Assembly (NCBI RefSeq): GCF_000374305.1
Contig: NZ_KB894098.1
Location: forward strand, 124,001-188,000
Direction: 5' to 3'
Source: Actinomadura flavalba DSM 45200
GTDB lineage: Bacteria > Actinomycetota > Actinomycetes > Streptosporangiales > Streptosporangiaceae
Length of the DNA: 64,000 nt
The notes beneath the pieces were generated by a model. The model saw nothing but the letters and a program-made list of their open reading frames with translations, was not told the origin of the DNA and ran no database searches. Position numbers and translations under genes: made by a program. How positions within the stretch are numbered: the first letter of the stretch is position 1; each line of letters opens with the position of its first letter. Positions 32,383 to 43,290 of this stretch are shown one piece after another.

Positions 32383-33045
32383 TCATGTCTGTTCTTTGGC
32401 GAGGCGGACGACCGCCTCGATGACCTCGGCGAGGCTCAGCTCGGTCGAGTCGATCTCGGTGGCGTCCGCCGCCTTGGCCAGCGGGGACGCCTTGCGGGTG
32501 GAGTCGAGCCGGTCGCGGCGGGCCTGCTCGGACTGCGTCAGCGTCACCGTCGCGGACGGGTCGGCGGCCAGGTCGCGGGCACGGCGCTGGGCGCGCGCCT
32601 CCTCGCTGGCCGTCAGGTACACCTTGACGGGCGCGTCCGGCGCGACGACCGTGCCGATGTCGCGGCCCTCCACCACGATGCCGCCGCCCGCGATGGCCTC
32701 GCGCTGCAACGCCACCAGCCGCGCGCGCACCTCCGGCACGGCGCTGACCGCCGACACCGCGTTGGTGACCTCGCGGGTGCGGATCGGCGCGGACACGTCC
32801 CGGCCGTCCACGGTGATGGACGGCGCGTCCGGGTCGGTGCCGGACACGATGACCGGGTCGGCGGCGCGGGCCGCGACCGCCGCCGGGTCGTCCACGGGGA
32901 CGCCCTGGTCGAGCATCCACCACGTGACGGCGCGGTACATGGCGCCGGTGTCGAGGTAGCGCAGCCCGAGCGCGCGGGCGACGCCCTTGGAGGCGCTGGA
33001 CTTGCCCGACCCCGAGGGGCCGTCCATGGCGATGACGAGCGACAC
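32383..33045 (-). CDS. cmk: Cytidylate kinase
   Basis: A 220-residue P-loop kinase that phosphorylates CMP and dCMP. The P-loop is AMDGPSGSGKSS (about 6-17), the CMP-binding segment RYLDTGAMYRAVTWW, and the LID region RRARDLAADPSATV. VVEGRDIGTVV is the second diagnostic block. GTG at 33045 follows GGAGCGATC. Part of the conserved actinobacterial run from xerD to der; translation order places it between tyrA and der. Confidence 0.96.
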   Translation of the reverse strand: MSLVIAMDGPSGSGKSSASKGVARALGLRYLDTGAMYRAVTWWMLDQGVPVDDPAAVAARAADPVIVSGTDPDAPSITVDGRDVSAPIRTREVTNAVSAVSAVPEVRARLVALQREAIAGGGIVVEGRDIGTVVAPDAPVKVYLTASEEARAQRRARDLAADPSATVTLTQSEQARRDRLDSTRKASPLAKAADATEIDSTELSLAEVIEAVVRLAKEQT

Positions 33046-33158
33046 GATCGCTCCCTTTCGGTGTTCGGTGAGGGGGACGGCGCGCCCACGCGCGGCTCCC
33101 CCGCGCGGTCAGGCCCCGACCGCCCAGATTACCGGTCCGAAAGGACCCCGATCGCCGT

Positions 33159-34256
33159 TCAGCGCGGGACGGACCAGCCCCGCGACCGCAGCTCGTCGGC
33201 CAGCTTCCCCGCCGCCTCCGGCCGGACGGCGATCTCCAGCACGCCGAGCGGACGCCCGCGCGCGTGCTCGATCGTCACGTCCTCGATGTTGACGCCCGCG
33301 ACCCCGGCCGCCTGGAAGATCATCGCCAGTTCGCCGGGCCGGTCAGGGATGACGACCGAGACCGTCGCGAACTCCTTCGCCCCGTCGCCGTACTTGCCGG
33401 GCAGCCGCGACCGGCCCGCGTTGCCGCGCAGCAGCAGGTCGGCGACGTGCGCCGCCGCGCCGTCGCTGCCGTCGCGCAGCAGCGACGCCGCCACCGCCAG
33501 GTCGGTCGCGACCGACTCCAGCACGGCGGCGACCGGCGCCGCGTTGGCCGACAGGATGCCGATCCACAGCCGGGGGTCGCTGGCCGCGATGCGGGTCACG
33601 TCGCGGACGCCCTGCCCGGCCAGGCCGAGCGCGGTGTCGTCGGCGCCGGTGAACCGGGCCGCGACCGCCGCCGACACCACGTGCGGGGCGTGCGACACCA
33701 GCGCGACCGCGCGGTCGTGCTCGTCGGCGGGCACCACGACGGTCTCGGCGCCGCACGCGCGGGCCAGCTCCGTCACCGCCGCGACGGCGCCGGGGGTCGC
33801 CGCGTCGGTCGGGCACAGCGCCCACGGACGGCCCAGGAACAGGTCGAACCGGGCCGCCGCCGGGCCGGACCGCTCGCTGCCCGCCAGCGGATGCCCCGCC
33901 ACGAACACCGACAGGTCGCAGCCCAGCTCGGCCGCCTGCGCCAGCGGCAGCGCCTTGACGCTCGCCACGTCGGTGTAGACGCGGGCCAGGCCGCGCTTCT
34001 GCGCGTCCAGCAGCGTCACCGCGACCGCCGCCGGAGGCACCGCCAGCACCGCCACGTCGGCGGGGGCGGCCTGCGCCCCGGACGGCAGCGGGTCGCCCGC
34101 GCCCAGCTCCACCGCGAGCGCCAGCGCGCCCTCGTCGCGGTCGGTCAGCAGCACCTCGGCGCCGCGCTCGCGCAGCGCCAGCGCGATCGACGTCCCGATC
34201 AGCCCGGTGCCGACGATCACGACCCGTCCCGGGACCGCGCCGCCCTCCGCGCTCAC
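33159..34256 (-). CDS. tyrA: Prephenate dehydrogenase with C-terminal ACT domain
   Basis: A 365-residue enzyme of tyrosine synthesis, converting prephenate to 4-hydroxyphenylpyruvate with NAD+. The Rossmann motif is VVIVGTGLIGTSIALAL (about 11-27) and the active-site block VFVAGHPLAGSERSG holds the catalytic His. The helical dimer domain follows, then an ACT-type domain (about 285-360; VSVVIPDRPGELAMIFQAAG) that may bind tyrosine for feedback control. GTG at 34256 overlaps the aroH stop (GTGA), so chorismate mutase and this enzyme, consecutive steps, are translationally coupled. Confidence 0.94.
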   Translation of the reverse strand: MSAEGGAVPGRVVIVGTGLIGTSIALALRERGAEVLLTDRDEGALALAVELGAGDPLPSGAQAAPADVAVLAVPPAAVAVTLLDAQKRGLARVYTDVASVKALPLAQAAELGCDLSVFVAGHPLAGSERSGPAAARFDLFLGRPWALCPTDAATPGAVAAVTELARACGAETVVVPADEHDRAVALVSHAPHVVSAAVAARFTGADDTALGLAGQGVRDVTRIAASDPRLWIGILSANAAPVAAVLESVATDLAVAASLLRDGSDGAAAHVADLLLRGNAGRSRLPGKYGDGAKEFATVSVVIPDRPGELAMIFQAAGVAGVNIEDVTIEHARGRPLGVLEIAVRPEAAGKLADELRSRGWSVPR

Positions 34257-34615
34257 TGCGCGATGTCCAGCCGCAGGGCGGCGGCGCCGCGCAGGTACAC
34301 GTGCTGGATCTCCGCGCGCGGACGCTCCGTCGCGGCGTGCGCCAGCAGCCGGACGATCCGCGGCAGCGCGTGCGGCACCGCGATCTCCGCCGCGCACAGC
34401 AGCGGCACGTCGGTGAACCCGAGCTTGCGCGCCGCCAGCGCCGGGAACTCGGCGGTGAGGTCGGGTGTGGCCGTGAACAGCACACTGATCACGTCGTCCG
34501 TGCCGAGCCCGTTGCGGCTCATCACCGCCTCGACCAGCTCCGACGTCGCCGCCAGGATCTCGTCCCGGTCGTCGGAGCCGACCTGCGTCGCCCCGCGCAC
34601 CGCCCGTACCGCCAC
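34253..34615 (-). CDS. aroH: Chorismate mutase, AroH class
   Basis: A 120-residue monofunctional chorismate mutase of the B. subtilis AroH trimeric fold, which rearranges chorismate to prephenate. It begins AVRAVRGATQVGSDDRDEIL and contains ISVLFTATPDLTAEFPALAAR and LCAAEIAVPHALPRIVR, with the Arg near residue 7 and the Arg of AR-KLG lining the active site. C-terminal HVYLRGAAALR is typical. GTG at 34615 is preceded by AGGAGGAGACGAACT. Coupled to tyrA directly downstream. Confidence 0.95.
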   Translation of the reverse strand: MAVRAVRGATQVGSDDRDEILAATSELVEAVMSRNGLGTDDVISVLFTATPDLTAEFPALAARKLGFTDVPLLCAAEIAVPHALPRIVRLLAHAATERPRAEIQHVYLRGAAALRLDIAQ

Positions 34616-34628
34616 AGTTCGTCTCCTC

Positions 34629-35360
34629 CTACAGATCCACGGCCCTGTACAGCGCACCGATCTCGTGGACCGACAGCGTGCGCACCCCGCCCGGCTTGAG
34701 CTGGCCGAGCTTGAGCGGGCCGAACTCTACGCGGGCGAGCTGCTGGACGGGGAACCCGACCTCCTTCAGCAGCCGCCGCACGATGTGCTTGCGACCCTCG
34801 TGCAGGGTGATCTCCACGAGGATGCGGCGGCCCGCCTGGTCGAAGATGCGGAACTTGTCGGCCTTGGCCGGGCCGTCGTCCAGCATGACGCCCTTGCGCA
34901 GCCGGCGGCCCAGATCACGCGGGATCGGGCCGTGGATCTCGGCCAGGTAGGTCTTCTCCACGCCGAAGCTCGGATGCGTCAGCCGGTGCGCCAGCTCGCC
35001 GTCGTTGGTCAGCAGGATCAGCCCCTCGGTGTCGGTGTCCAGACGGCCGACGTGGAACAGCCGGTCCTCCACCTCCACGAAGTCTGCCAGCGACTTGCGG
35101 CCCCGCTCATCCGCCATCGTGCTGACCACGCCGCGCGGCTTGTTCACCATGTAGTAGCGCGAGTCGCTGCGCGACTCCACCCGCTGCCCGTCCACGTGGA
35201 TGACCGCGCGCTCGGGGTCGACGCGCTCACCGAACCGGAAGACCTTCTTCCCGTCCACCGTGACGCGGCCCTCGCCGATCAGCTCCTCGCAGTGCCGGCG
35301 GCTGCCGATCCCGGCGTCCGCCAGCACCTTCTGCAGGCGCACGCCCTCGTTGTCGCTCAC
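34629..35360 (-). CDS. rluB: 23S rRNA pseudouridine synthase B
   Basis: A 243-residue pseudouridine synthase of the RsuA/RluB family. An S4 RNA-binding domain (about 6-65; RLQKVLADAGIGSRRHCEELI) leads into the catalytic domain with the active Asp in VGRLDTDTEGLILLTNDG. RKHIVRRLLKEVGFPV is the family's C-terminal RNA-binding block. It isomerises a uridine in domain V of 23S rRNA. The GTG start at 35360 overlaps the scpB stop, in the usual actinobacterial order scpA-scpB-rluB. Confidence 0.95.
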   Translation of the reverse strand: MSDNEGVRLQKVLADAGIGSRRHCEELIGEGRVTVDGKKVFRFGERVDPERAVIHVDGQRVESRSDSRYYMVNKPRGVVSTMADERGRKSLADFVEVEDRLFHVGRLDTDTEGLILLTNDGELAHRLTHPSFGVEKTYLAEIHGPIPRDLGRRLRKGVMLDDGPAKADKFRIFDQAGRRILVEITLHEGRKHIVRRLLKEVGFPVQQLARVEFGPLKLGQLKPGGVRTLSVHEIGALYRAVDL

Positions 35361-35959
35361 GTTTCCTCAATCAGATCGTCTGGAAGGTCGTCGGGGAGAT
35401 AGGGGGCGAGGTCGGGCAGTTCGTCCAGGTCGCGCAGGCCCAGCCGCTCCAGGAAGTACCCGGTGGTGCGGTACAGGTGGGCCTGGCTCTCCGGGTCCTG
35501 CCCGGCGTCCTCGATGAGACCGCGCAGCGTCAGCGTCCGGATGACGCCGTCGCTGTTGACGCCGCGGATCGCCGACACCCGCGCCCGGCTGACCGGCTGC
35601 CGGTAGGCGATGACCGCGAGCGTCTCCAGCGCGGCCTGCGTCAGCCGCGCCTGCTGGCCGTCGGTGACGAACCTCTCCACCACCGGGGCGCACACGTCCC
35701 GGGTGTAGAAGCGCCAGCCGCCGGCGACCTCCCTCAGATCGAACCCGCGGCCCTGTTCGGTGTATTCCGCCGACAGGGCCCGCAGCACCGCCTCGATCTC
35801 CGGGACGGGCCGCTCCAGCAATTGTGCCAGGGTCAGCGTGGAGACCGGTTCGTCCACGACGAGCAGGATCGCCTCGGCGGACGCGCGCAGGCCGGGGCCG
35901 TCGTCGTCGGGCGCGTCCTCGGGCAGCGTCGTACCGGTGTCCGGGGTGGTGTCGGTCAT
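35357..35959 (-). CDS. scpB: Segregation and condensation protein B
   Basis: A 200-residue protein with two winged-helix domains, the kleisin-interacting subunit of the SMC-ScpAB condensin. Recognisable stretches are ASAEAILLVVDEPVSTLTLAQL and LTQAALETLAVIAYRQPVSRA followed by IRGVNSDGVIRTL and TTGYFLERLGL. It overlaps both neighbours by four bases (scpA upstream, rluB downstream), so the three are tightly coupled. The acidic C-terminal tail (about 185-200) is common in this group. Confidence 0.95.
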   Translation of the reverse strand: MTDTTPDTGTTLPEDAPDDDGPGLRASAEAILLVVDEPVSTLTLAQLLERPVPEIEAVLRALSAEYTEQGRGFDLREVAGGWRFYTRDVCAPVVERFVTDGQQARLTQAALETLAVIAYRQPVSRARVSAIRGVNSDGVIRTLTLRGLIEDAGQDPESQAHLYRTTGYFLERLGLRDLDELPDLAPYLPDDLPDDLIEET

Positions 35960-36813
35960 GCCTCGGTGTCCTTCACGGGCTCCTTGGAGCCCTCGTAGTC
36001 GTCCGCGACCCGGACGTCGCCCTCGTCGGTGCCAGTCCAGGTGATGTGCAGTTCGCCCAGCGGCTCGGCCTGCTCGAACGTGACCGCCAGCTCCCGGTAC
36101 AGCTCCAGCAGGGCCAGGAACCGGGCGACGACCTCGTAGGTGCCCTCGGCGTCGGCGACCAGCACGCCGAACGTCGTCTGCCGCAGCTCGCGCAGCCGCG
36201 CCACGACCAGCGCCGCCTGCTCCTTCACGCTGGCCTTGGGCTGGTACATGTGCTCGACCGACACGGCGGGCGGCGCCTTGGGCGTCAGCGCCCGCGCCGC
36301 CAGCCGCGCGAACTCGGCGGGGCCGAGGCCGAGCAGCACCTCCGGCAGCAGGTTCGCGAACCGGGGCTCCATCGGCACCATGCGCGGATACCGGCGGGAC
36401 GCCTCGGCGATGCGCGCCGCGACGACCTGCGCGACCTCCTTGAACGCCCGGTACTGGAGCAGCCGGGCGAACAGCAGGTCGCGGGCCTCCAGCAGCGCCA
36501 GGTCGTCCTCGTCGTCGACCTCGCCGGACGGCAGCAGCCGCGCGGCCTTCAGGTCGAGCAGGGTGGCGGCGACGAGCAGGAAGTGCGTCGTCTGGTCGAG
36601 GTCCCAGTCGGCGCCGTGCGCCCGGATGTGGGCGATGAAGTCGTCGGTGACCTTGTGCAGCGAGACCTCGGTGATGTCCATCTTGTGCTTGGAGATCAGC
36701 CCGAGCAGCAGGTCGAACGGCCCCTCGAAGTTGGTGAGCCGGACGTGGAAGCCCTGATGCTCACCCTCCTCCGCCTCGCCCGGCGCCGCCGCTGTATCCG
36801 TCACACGCAGCAC
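35956..36813 (-). CDS. scpA: Segregation and condensation protein A (kleisin)
   Basis: A 285-residue kleisin that bridges the SMC heads in chromosome condensation. The N-terminal SMC-binding part is FHVRLTNFEGPFDLLLGLIS, followed by HKMDITEVSLHKVTDDFI; the C-terminal winged helix is near ALLELYRELAVTFEQAEPL. GTG at 36813 gives the longest product; GTG at 36804 (TDTAAAPGE) is equally possible since neither has a clear ribosome site. It lies about 60 bases downstream of parA on the same strand. First gene of the scpA-scpB-rluB-aroH-tyrA block. Confidence 0.94.
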   Translation of the reverse strand: MLRVTDTAAAPGEAEEGEHQGFHVRLTNFEGPFDLLLGLISKHKMDITEVSLHKVTDDFIAHIRAHGADWDLDQTTHFLLVAATLLDLKAARLLPSGEVDDEDDLALLEARDLLFARLLQYRAFKEVAQVVAARIAEASRRYPRMVPMEPRFANLLPEVLLGLGPAEFARLAARALTPKAPPAVSVEHMYQPKASVKEQAALVVARLRELRQTTFGVLVADAEGTYEVVARFLALLELYRELAVTFEQAEPLGELHITWTGTDEGDVRVADDYEGSKEPVKDTEA

Positions 36814-36871
36814 CGTAACGGACCCGCGCCCCTGGTCAGGTCCGGAACACGGACACCCGGGGGCCCGCGGG

Positions 36872-37786
36872 TCAGTCGTCCAGGAGCTTCCAGCGGCCCA
36901 GGACCTCGCGGGCCAGGCTGCGGTAGGCGTTGGCGCCCATCGAGTTGGGGTCGAAGTAGGTGATCGGCTCGCCCGCGACGGTCGCGTCCGGGAAGCGGAC
37001 CGTCCGGTTGATCACGGTGTGGAAGACCTTGTCGCCGAACGCCTCGACGATGCGGCCCAGCACCTCGCGGGTGTGCAGGGTGCGCGAGTCGTACATGGTG
37101 CCGAGGACGCCGTCGATGACCAGGTCGGGGTTGATGCGCCCCTGCACCTTGTCGATCGTCTCCATCAGCAGCGCGACGCCGCGCATCGCGAAGTACTCGC
37201 ACTCCAGCGGGATGAGCACGCCCTCGCTGGCGGCCAGCGCGTTCACCGTCAGCAGGCCGAGCGACGGCTGGCAGTCGATGAGGATGTAGTCGTAGTGCGG
37301 GATCGCGGACTTCAGCGCCCCGGCCAGGATGTACTCCCGGCCGACCTCGTGCACGAGCTGCACTTCCGCGCCGGACAGGTCGATGTTGGACGGCAGCAGG
37401 TCCATCCCGTCGACGCCGGTCTCGATGACGACGTCCTCCCACTCGGTGTCGCGTTCGAGGAGGAGGTTGTGGATCGTGACGTCGAGCTGGCGCGGGTCGC
37501 CCTTGCCGAGCCCCACCGACAGCGCGCCCTGCGGGTCGAAGTCGACCAGCAGCACCCGGCGCCCGTACTCGGCGAGCGCCGCACCCAGGTTGATCGTGGT
37601 CGTGGTCTTGCCGACCCCGCCCTTCTGGTTGCAGACCGAGACGATCCGCGCGGGGCCGTGTTCCGCCAGTTCCTCCGGTTCGGGGAAGACGGGCACGGGC
37701 CGCTTCGTCGGGCCGAGGGCACGACGCGGGTCGGTCTCTATCGTGGCGGCGGAGAGAACCCCCTCCGGAGCCTGTGTGCTGGTCAC
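36872..37786 (-). CDS. parA: ParA/Soj-family partition ATPase
   Basis: A 304-residue deviant-Walker ATPase. The motif is VCNQKGGVGKTTTTINLG (about 50-67) with VLLVDFDPQGALSVGLG and the Walker B YILIDCQPSLGLLTVNAL. It lacks an N-terminal HTH, as in chromosomal Soj-type proteins. It is not next to parB, so it is the second ParA paralogue that actinobacteria keep beside scpA, not the oriC-proximal parA. GTG at 37786 follows GGGAGG at six bases; an ATG eleven codons upstream has none. It probably acts in segregation or positioning with the adjacent condensin genes. Confidence 0.9.
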   Translation of the reverse strand: MTSTQAPEGVLSAATIETDPRRALGPTKRPVPVFPEPEELAEHGPARIVSVCNQKGGVGKTTTTINLGAALAEYGRRVLLVDFDPQGALSVGLGKGDPRQLDVTIHNLLLERDTEWEDVVIETGVDGMDLLPSNIDLSGAEVQLVHEVGREYILAGALKSAIPHYDYILIDCQPSLGLLTVNALAASEGVLIPLECEYFAMRGVALLMETIDKVQGRINPDLVIDGVLGTMYDSRTLHTREVLGRIVEAFGDKVFHTVINRTVRFPDATVAGEPITYFDPNSMGANAYRSLAREVLGRWKLLDD

Positions 37787-37900
37787 CAGATCCCTCCCGG
37801 TGGCCCGAGAATGTGCCATCCGAAGTGGCCGACTCTATGGCCTGCCAACCTTCCCCTCAACCCGACGCGCGACGTTGGGCGCGATTTGTCGGCGGGACGA

Positions 37901-38851
37901 TCACCCGCGGGCACGGGGATGAGAGGTCCCGTACACCTCGCGGAGCACCTGGACGGTGACCAGCGTGTAGACCTGCGTGGTGGTCACCGAGGCGTGCCCG
38001 AGGAGTTCCTGGACGACGCGGACGTCGGCGCCGCCGTCGAGCAGGTGGGTGGCGAAGGAGTGACGCAGCGTGTGCGGGGACACGTCGTCGAGCCCGGCGC
38101 GGCCGGCGGCGGCGCGCAGCGCCATCCAGGCGCCCTGGCGGGACAACCGCCCGCCGCGCGCGTTGAGGAACAGCGCCGCGCCGCCGCGCCCGGGACGGGC
38201 CAGCTCGGGGCGGGCGCGGACGAGGTAGGCGTCCAGGGCGCGCCGCGCGTACCCGCCGACGGGCACGATGCGCTGCTTGCCGCCCTTGCCGCGGATGCGG
38301 GCGAAGCCCTCGGCGGCGTCCAGGTCGTCCACGTCCAGCCCGACCGCCTCGGAGATCCGCACGCCCGCGCCGTACAGCAGCTCCAGCAGCGCCCGGTCGC
38401 GCAGTCCGCGCGCGACGTCGCCGGGGGTGCCGCCGGACTCGGCGGGGACGGCGTCCAGCAGCCGCTCCACCGCGTCCAGCGAGATCGCCTTGGGCAGCCG
38501 GCGCGGCGGCGCGGGCGGCCGGACGGCGGCGGCCGGGTCGGCGGCGGCCAGGCCCTCGCGCACCGCGAACCGGTGCAGGCCCCGCACGGCGACGACGGCG
38601 CGGCCCGCCGACCCGGCCGACAGCGGCGGATGGTCGGCGTCGCCCTCGCGCAGGCCGCGCAGGAACGCGCGGACGTCGCCTTCGTCCACGTCGGCCAGGT
38701 CGGTGCGGCCCCGCGCCGCCAGCGCCGCCGTGTACCGGCGCAGGTCGCGCCGGTAGGAGCTGAGCGTGTTGGCCGCCAGGCCCCGCTCGACGGCGAGATG
38801 CCCGAGATAGGTGCTGACGGCCCCGTCGAGCGGCGTGCCCTCACCGTGCAC
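37901..38851 (-). CDS. xerD: Tyrosine recombinase XerD
   Basis: A 316-residue site-specific recombinase that resolves chromosome dimers at dif. The SAM-like N-terminal domain occupies about 8-105. Catalytic residues are visible as R165 (GVRISEA), K189 in GKGGKQR, H260 and R263 in HTLRHSFATHLL, H286 in LLGHASVTTTQ and the nucleophile Y295. The longest frame begins GTG at 38851. It is the chromosomal Xer enzyme, not a phage integrase, judging by the conserved position before parA-scpAB. About 115 bases separate its stop from the parA start. Confidence 0.94.
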   Translation of the reverse strand: MHGEGTPLDGAVSTYLGHLAVERGLAANTLSSYRRDLRRYTAALAARGRTDLADVDEGDVRAFLRGLREGDADHPPLSAGSAGRAVVAVRGLHRFAVREGLAAADPAAAVRPPAPPRRLPKAISLDAVERLLDAVPAESGGTPGDVARGLRDRALLELLYGAGVRISEAVGLDVDDLDAAEGFARIRGKGGKQRIVPVGGYARRALDAYLVRARPELARPGRGGAALFLNARGGRLSRQGAWMALRAAAGRAGLDDVSPHTLRHSFATHLLDGGADVRVVQELLGHASVTTTQVYTLVTVQVLREVYGTSHPRARG

Positions 38852-38958
38852 GTCGCCGTGCGCGTCGACCGCGGGCGTGGACAGGGCGGCCCCCTTGCGA
38901 GACGGGACAGGTCGAGCCCATCATGCCCGCTCCGGCCGCCCCCGCGAGCCGATCCGGG

Positions 38959-39596
38959 TCACTCCTCCGGCGCGTCCGCCGGGCGCAGCACCGGGACGGC
39001 CCCGCAGAGGTGCGCGTGCGCGGCCAGGATGCCCTGCACGGTGAGCGCGTTGTGCAGGCGCCCGGCCAGCACGGCGCGGACCGCGTCCTCCAGCGGCACC
39101 CACGCCGACGTCATGTCGGCCTCCTCGTGCCGCCGCACGAAGTCGATCTCGGCGTCGGGCACGCGCGTCAGATCGCGGGCGAGGAACACGCGGGACCGCT
39201 CTTCGGCCATGCCGGGCGTCGGGTAGACGTCCACCAGCGTGTCCCAGCGGGCCGCCCGGTACCCGGCCTCCTCCAGCAGCTCGCGCTCGGCCAGCGCCCG
39301 CAGCGGCTCCCCCTCGACGTCGCGCAGCCCGGCGGGGATCTCCCACAGCCGCGCGCCGACCGCGTGCCGGTACTGCCACAGCAGCAGCACGCGCCCGCGC
39401 TCGTCCAGGACCAGGACGCCCACCGACCCGCGGTGCTCGACGATGTCGCGGCGGACCGCCTCGGTGCCGCCCTCCCCGTCGGGCATCACGACGTGGTCGC
39501 GGCGCACGTTGAAGATCACGCCGTCGAACAGCCGCTCGGTGGACGCCACCTCCCACTGCTCGGCGGCGTCGCGCGGCTCGCGGTTCTCGGGCGCCG

Positions 39597-39600
<4 letters not shown>
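38959..39600 (-). CDS. Nudix hydrolase, ADP-ribose pyrophosphatase type
   Basis: A 213-residue Nudix enzyme. The Nudix box reads GLRDVEGEPLRALAERELLEEAGY, split here as G-x5-E and REL-x-EEAGY, near residues 90-115, with the ADPRase-like proline downstream (VDVYPTPGMAEE). It hydrolyses a nucleoside diphosphate linked to another group, most likely ADP-ribose, recycling or detoxifying it. GTG at 39600 overlaps the pyrG stop (GTGA), so it is coupled to CTP synthase; this pairing is conserved in actinobacteria. Confidence 0.92.
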
Positions 39601-41264
<1,664 letters not shown>

Positions 41265-41436
41265 GAAGACACTCCCGTGGTCGTTGCTGGGCGGACGGTA
41301 CCGCACTGCCCACGGGCCACCAGAATAACAGCCGGACCCCACCACCGCGTCCGCGACGTGCGCGTTCGGCCGCGCGGAGCCCGGATGGGCCGCCGCCCCG
41401 CGCGTGTCGCGCGGCGGCCGGCGGCGGAAACGACGG

Positions 41437-43113
41437 TCAGCCGCGCGGCACCGCGGTCGGCATGATCGTGCGGAGCTGGCGGGTCAGCTCGTCGATGAGC
41501 GAACGGGCCTGGTCGGCGGCCTGGCGGGCCGCGTCGCGCTCCTGGGACAGCTCCGCGATGGCGGCGCGCTGCTCGGTGACGGCCTGGGCGAGCTGGTCGA
41601 CCCACTGGTCGCGCTCGGCGAGCTTCTCGGCGACGGCGTCGCGTTCGGCAGCGAGCTGCCGCAGCCCCGCGACGGCCTTCTCCTTCTCGCGGGTCTCCTT
41701 GTCGGCCCGGCCGCGCGCGATCGTCAGCTCGGACTCGGCGCGGGTCTGCGCCTGGACGGCGGCCTCGCGGGCGCGTTCGGAGGTGTCGCGGGCCTGCGTG
41801 ACGCCCTCCAGGCCGCGTTCGGCCTTCTTGGCGGCCTCCAGCGACTGCGCGGCGGTGTCCAGCGCCTGCTGGCGCTCGGCCTCGGCCTCGGCGGCGCGGC
41901 GTTCCAGGTCGGCGGCGCGGCGGTCGGCGTCCTGCGCGCGGCGCTCGGCGTCGCCCGCGCGGGCGTCGGCGCCCTTGGCGCGCAGGTCGGACTCCTGGGC
42001 GCGGCGCTCGACGTCCTTGGCGCGGGCCTCGGCGGCCGACAGGCGCACCCGCGCGTCGTCCAGGTCCTTGGCGGTGCCGGCGACGGCGTGCTGGAGGTTC
42101 TGCGCGGTCATCTCGGCGTCCGCGAGCTTGGCGCGCAGCGCGGCGACGTCCGCGTGGGCCTTCTCCAGCGCCCGCGACAGCTCGGCGGTCTGTTCAGCGA
42201 TGCGGTCGCGCTCGGCCTCGGCGGCGCGGCGGGCGGCGACGGCCTCCTCGACGGCGCGCAGCGCGTCGTCGCGGGCCTCGCTCATCGCGTCGCGCTGGGA
42301 GATGGCCTGACGGGCGGTGGCCTCGGTCTCGGCGACGCGGCGTTCGGCGGCCTCGACCTTGGCGGTGGCCTGTTCGAGCTGGGCGCGGGCCTGCTGGGCC
42401 TGGTTCCAGGCGGCGGCGGCGTCGCGCTGGGCGTTGTCCTTCTCGCCCTGGAGCGCGGCGATCTGGGCGACGGCCTCGGCCTGCACCTCACCGACGCGGC
42501 GCTCGACGTCGGCGAACTTGCGCTCGGAGTCGACGGCGCGGCGGTCGGCCTGCTCGGCCTGGCCCCGGGCGCGCTGCACCTCGCCCCACGCGGCGGCGGC
42601 GTCGCGCTGGGCGGACTCCTTCTCGGCCTGCACGGCGGCGACCTGCGCGGCCGTCTCGTTCTGCGCCTCGGTCATGCGGCGCTCGGCGTCCAGGGCGCGG
42701 CGGTCGGCCTGCTCGGCCTGGCCGCGCGCCCGCTGCACCTCGCCCCACGCGGCGGCGGCGTCGCGCTGCGCCGACTCCTTCTCGGCCTGCACGGACGCGA
42801 GCTGCGCGGCGGTCTCGCTCTGGGCCTCGCTGACCTTGCGCTCACCGGCGGCCAGCGCGTCACCGATGAGGTCGGCCATCTGGCGCAGCCGCTCGACCAG
42901 GTCCCAGGAGGGGACCTCCAGCGCCTCGGGCGCGGGGTCGGAGGCGGGGCGCGGCGCGGGCAGCGGCGGGCGCGCGCCCGGCGGCACCCCGGGCGGGGCG
43001 GGCATGGGTGCGGCCCCGCGCTCGGCGGGGGGTTCGGGGGGACGCCCCATCGGCCAGGGCGAAGAGGTGTCCGGCACACCCCGCGAGTTGCCCGATCCGT
43101 TCAGCTCGCTCAC
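41437..43113 (-). CDS. Large coiled-coil protein with 53-residue repeats
   Basis: A 558-residue protein of unknown function. The first ~75 residues are Pro/Gly-rich and disordered. From about residue 90 to 550 it is almost entirely a heptad-type coiled coil rich in Ala, Glu, Arg and Gln, with no membrane segment. A block VQAEKESAQRDAAAAWGEVQ recurs: two nearly identical 53-residue copies and one diverged. It resembles the polarisome and DivIVA-associated coiled-coil proteins (Scy, FilP type) of filamentous actinomycetes, though no DivIVA N-terminus is present. GTG at 43113 has AGGAG at short spacing; the frame extends 20 codons further up. Confidence 0.75.
   Translation of the reverse strand: MSELNGSGNSRGVPDTSSPWPMGRPPEPPAERGAAPMPAPPGVPPGARPPLPAPRPASDPAPEALEVPSWDLVERLRQMADLIGDALAAGERKVSEAQSETAAQLASVQAEKESAQRDAAAAWGEVQRARGQAEQADRRALDAERRMTEAQNETAAQVAAVQAEKESAQRDAAAAWGEVQRARGQAEQADRRAVDSERKFADVERRVGEVQAEAVAQIAALQGEKDNAQRDAAAAWNQAQQARAQLEQATAKVEAAERRVAETEATARQAISQRDAMSEARDDALRAVEEAVAARRAAEAERDRIAEQTAELSRALEKAHADVAALRAKLADAEMTAQNLQHAVAGTAKDLDDARVRLSAAEARAKDVERRAQESDLRAKGADARAGDAERRAQDADRRAADLERRAAEAEAERQQALDTAAQSLEAAKKAERGLEGVTQARDTSERAREAAVQAQTRAESELTIARGRADKETREKEKAVAGLRQLAAERDAVAEKLAERDQWVDQLAQAVTEQRAAIAELSQERDAARQAADQARSLIDELTRQLRTIMPTAVPRG
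42382..42858. repeat. 159-bp tandem coding repeat
   Basis: Copies begin near 42541 and 42700 and are nearly identical over more than 100 bases; a diverged third begins near 42382. The 159-base period is exactly 53 codons, so the coiled-coil frame is kept. The low divergence of two copies suggests recent duplication or gene conversion. Confidence 0.8.
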
Positions 43114-43290
43114 GACTCTCCTCGCCCGTTCGCTGCACGCCTCGCCTGGCGGCTCGTCGTTCGGCTCACGCAAGGCACTCTAGTGCCGACCAGCGGAACG
43201 TTTGCCCAGTTTGGGGTTGAGTTTCGTGATCCGCGCGGTCGGTGAGGCCGTTCCGGACGCCGCGCGCCCCCCGCAACGGGAGCGCCTCCA

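Noticed and set aside
37901..38851. Tyrosine recombinase as sign of an integrated element
   Set aside because: It matches chromosomal XerD, and the conserved xerD-parA-scpAB order with no attachment repeats argues against a mobile element.
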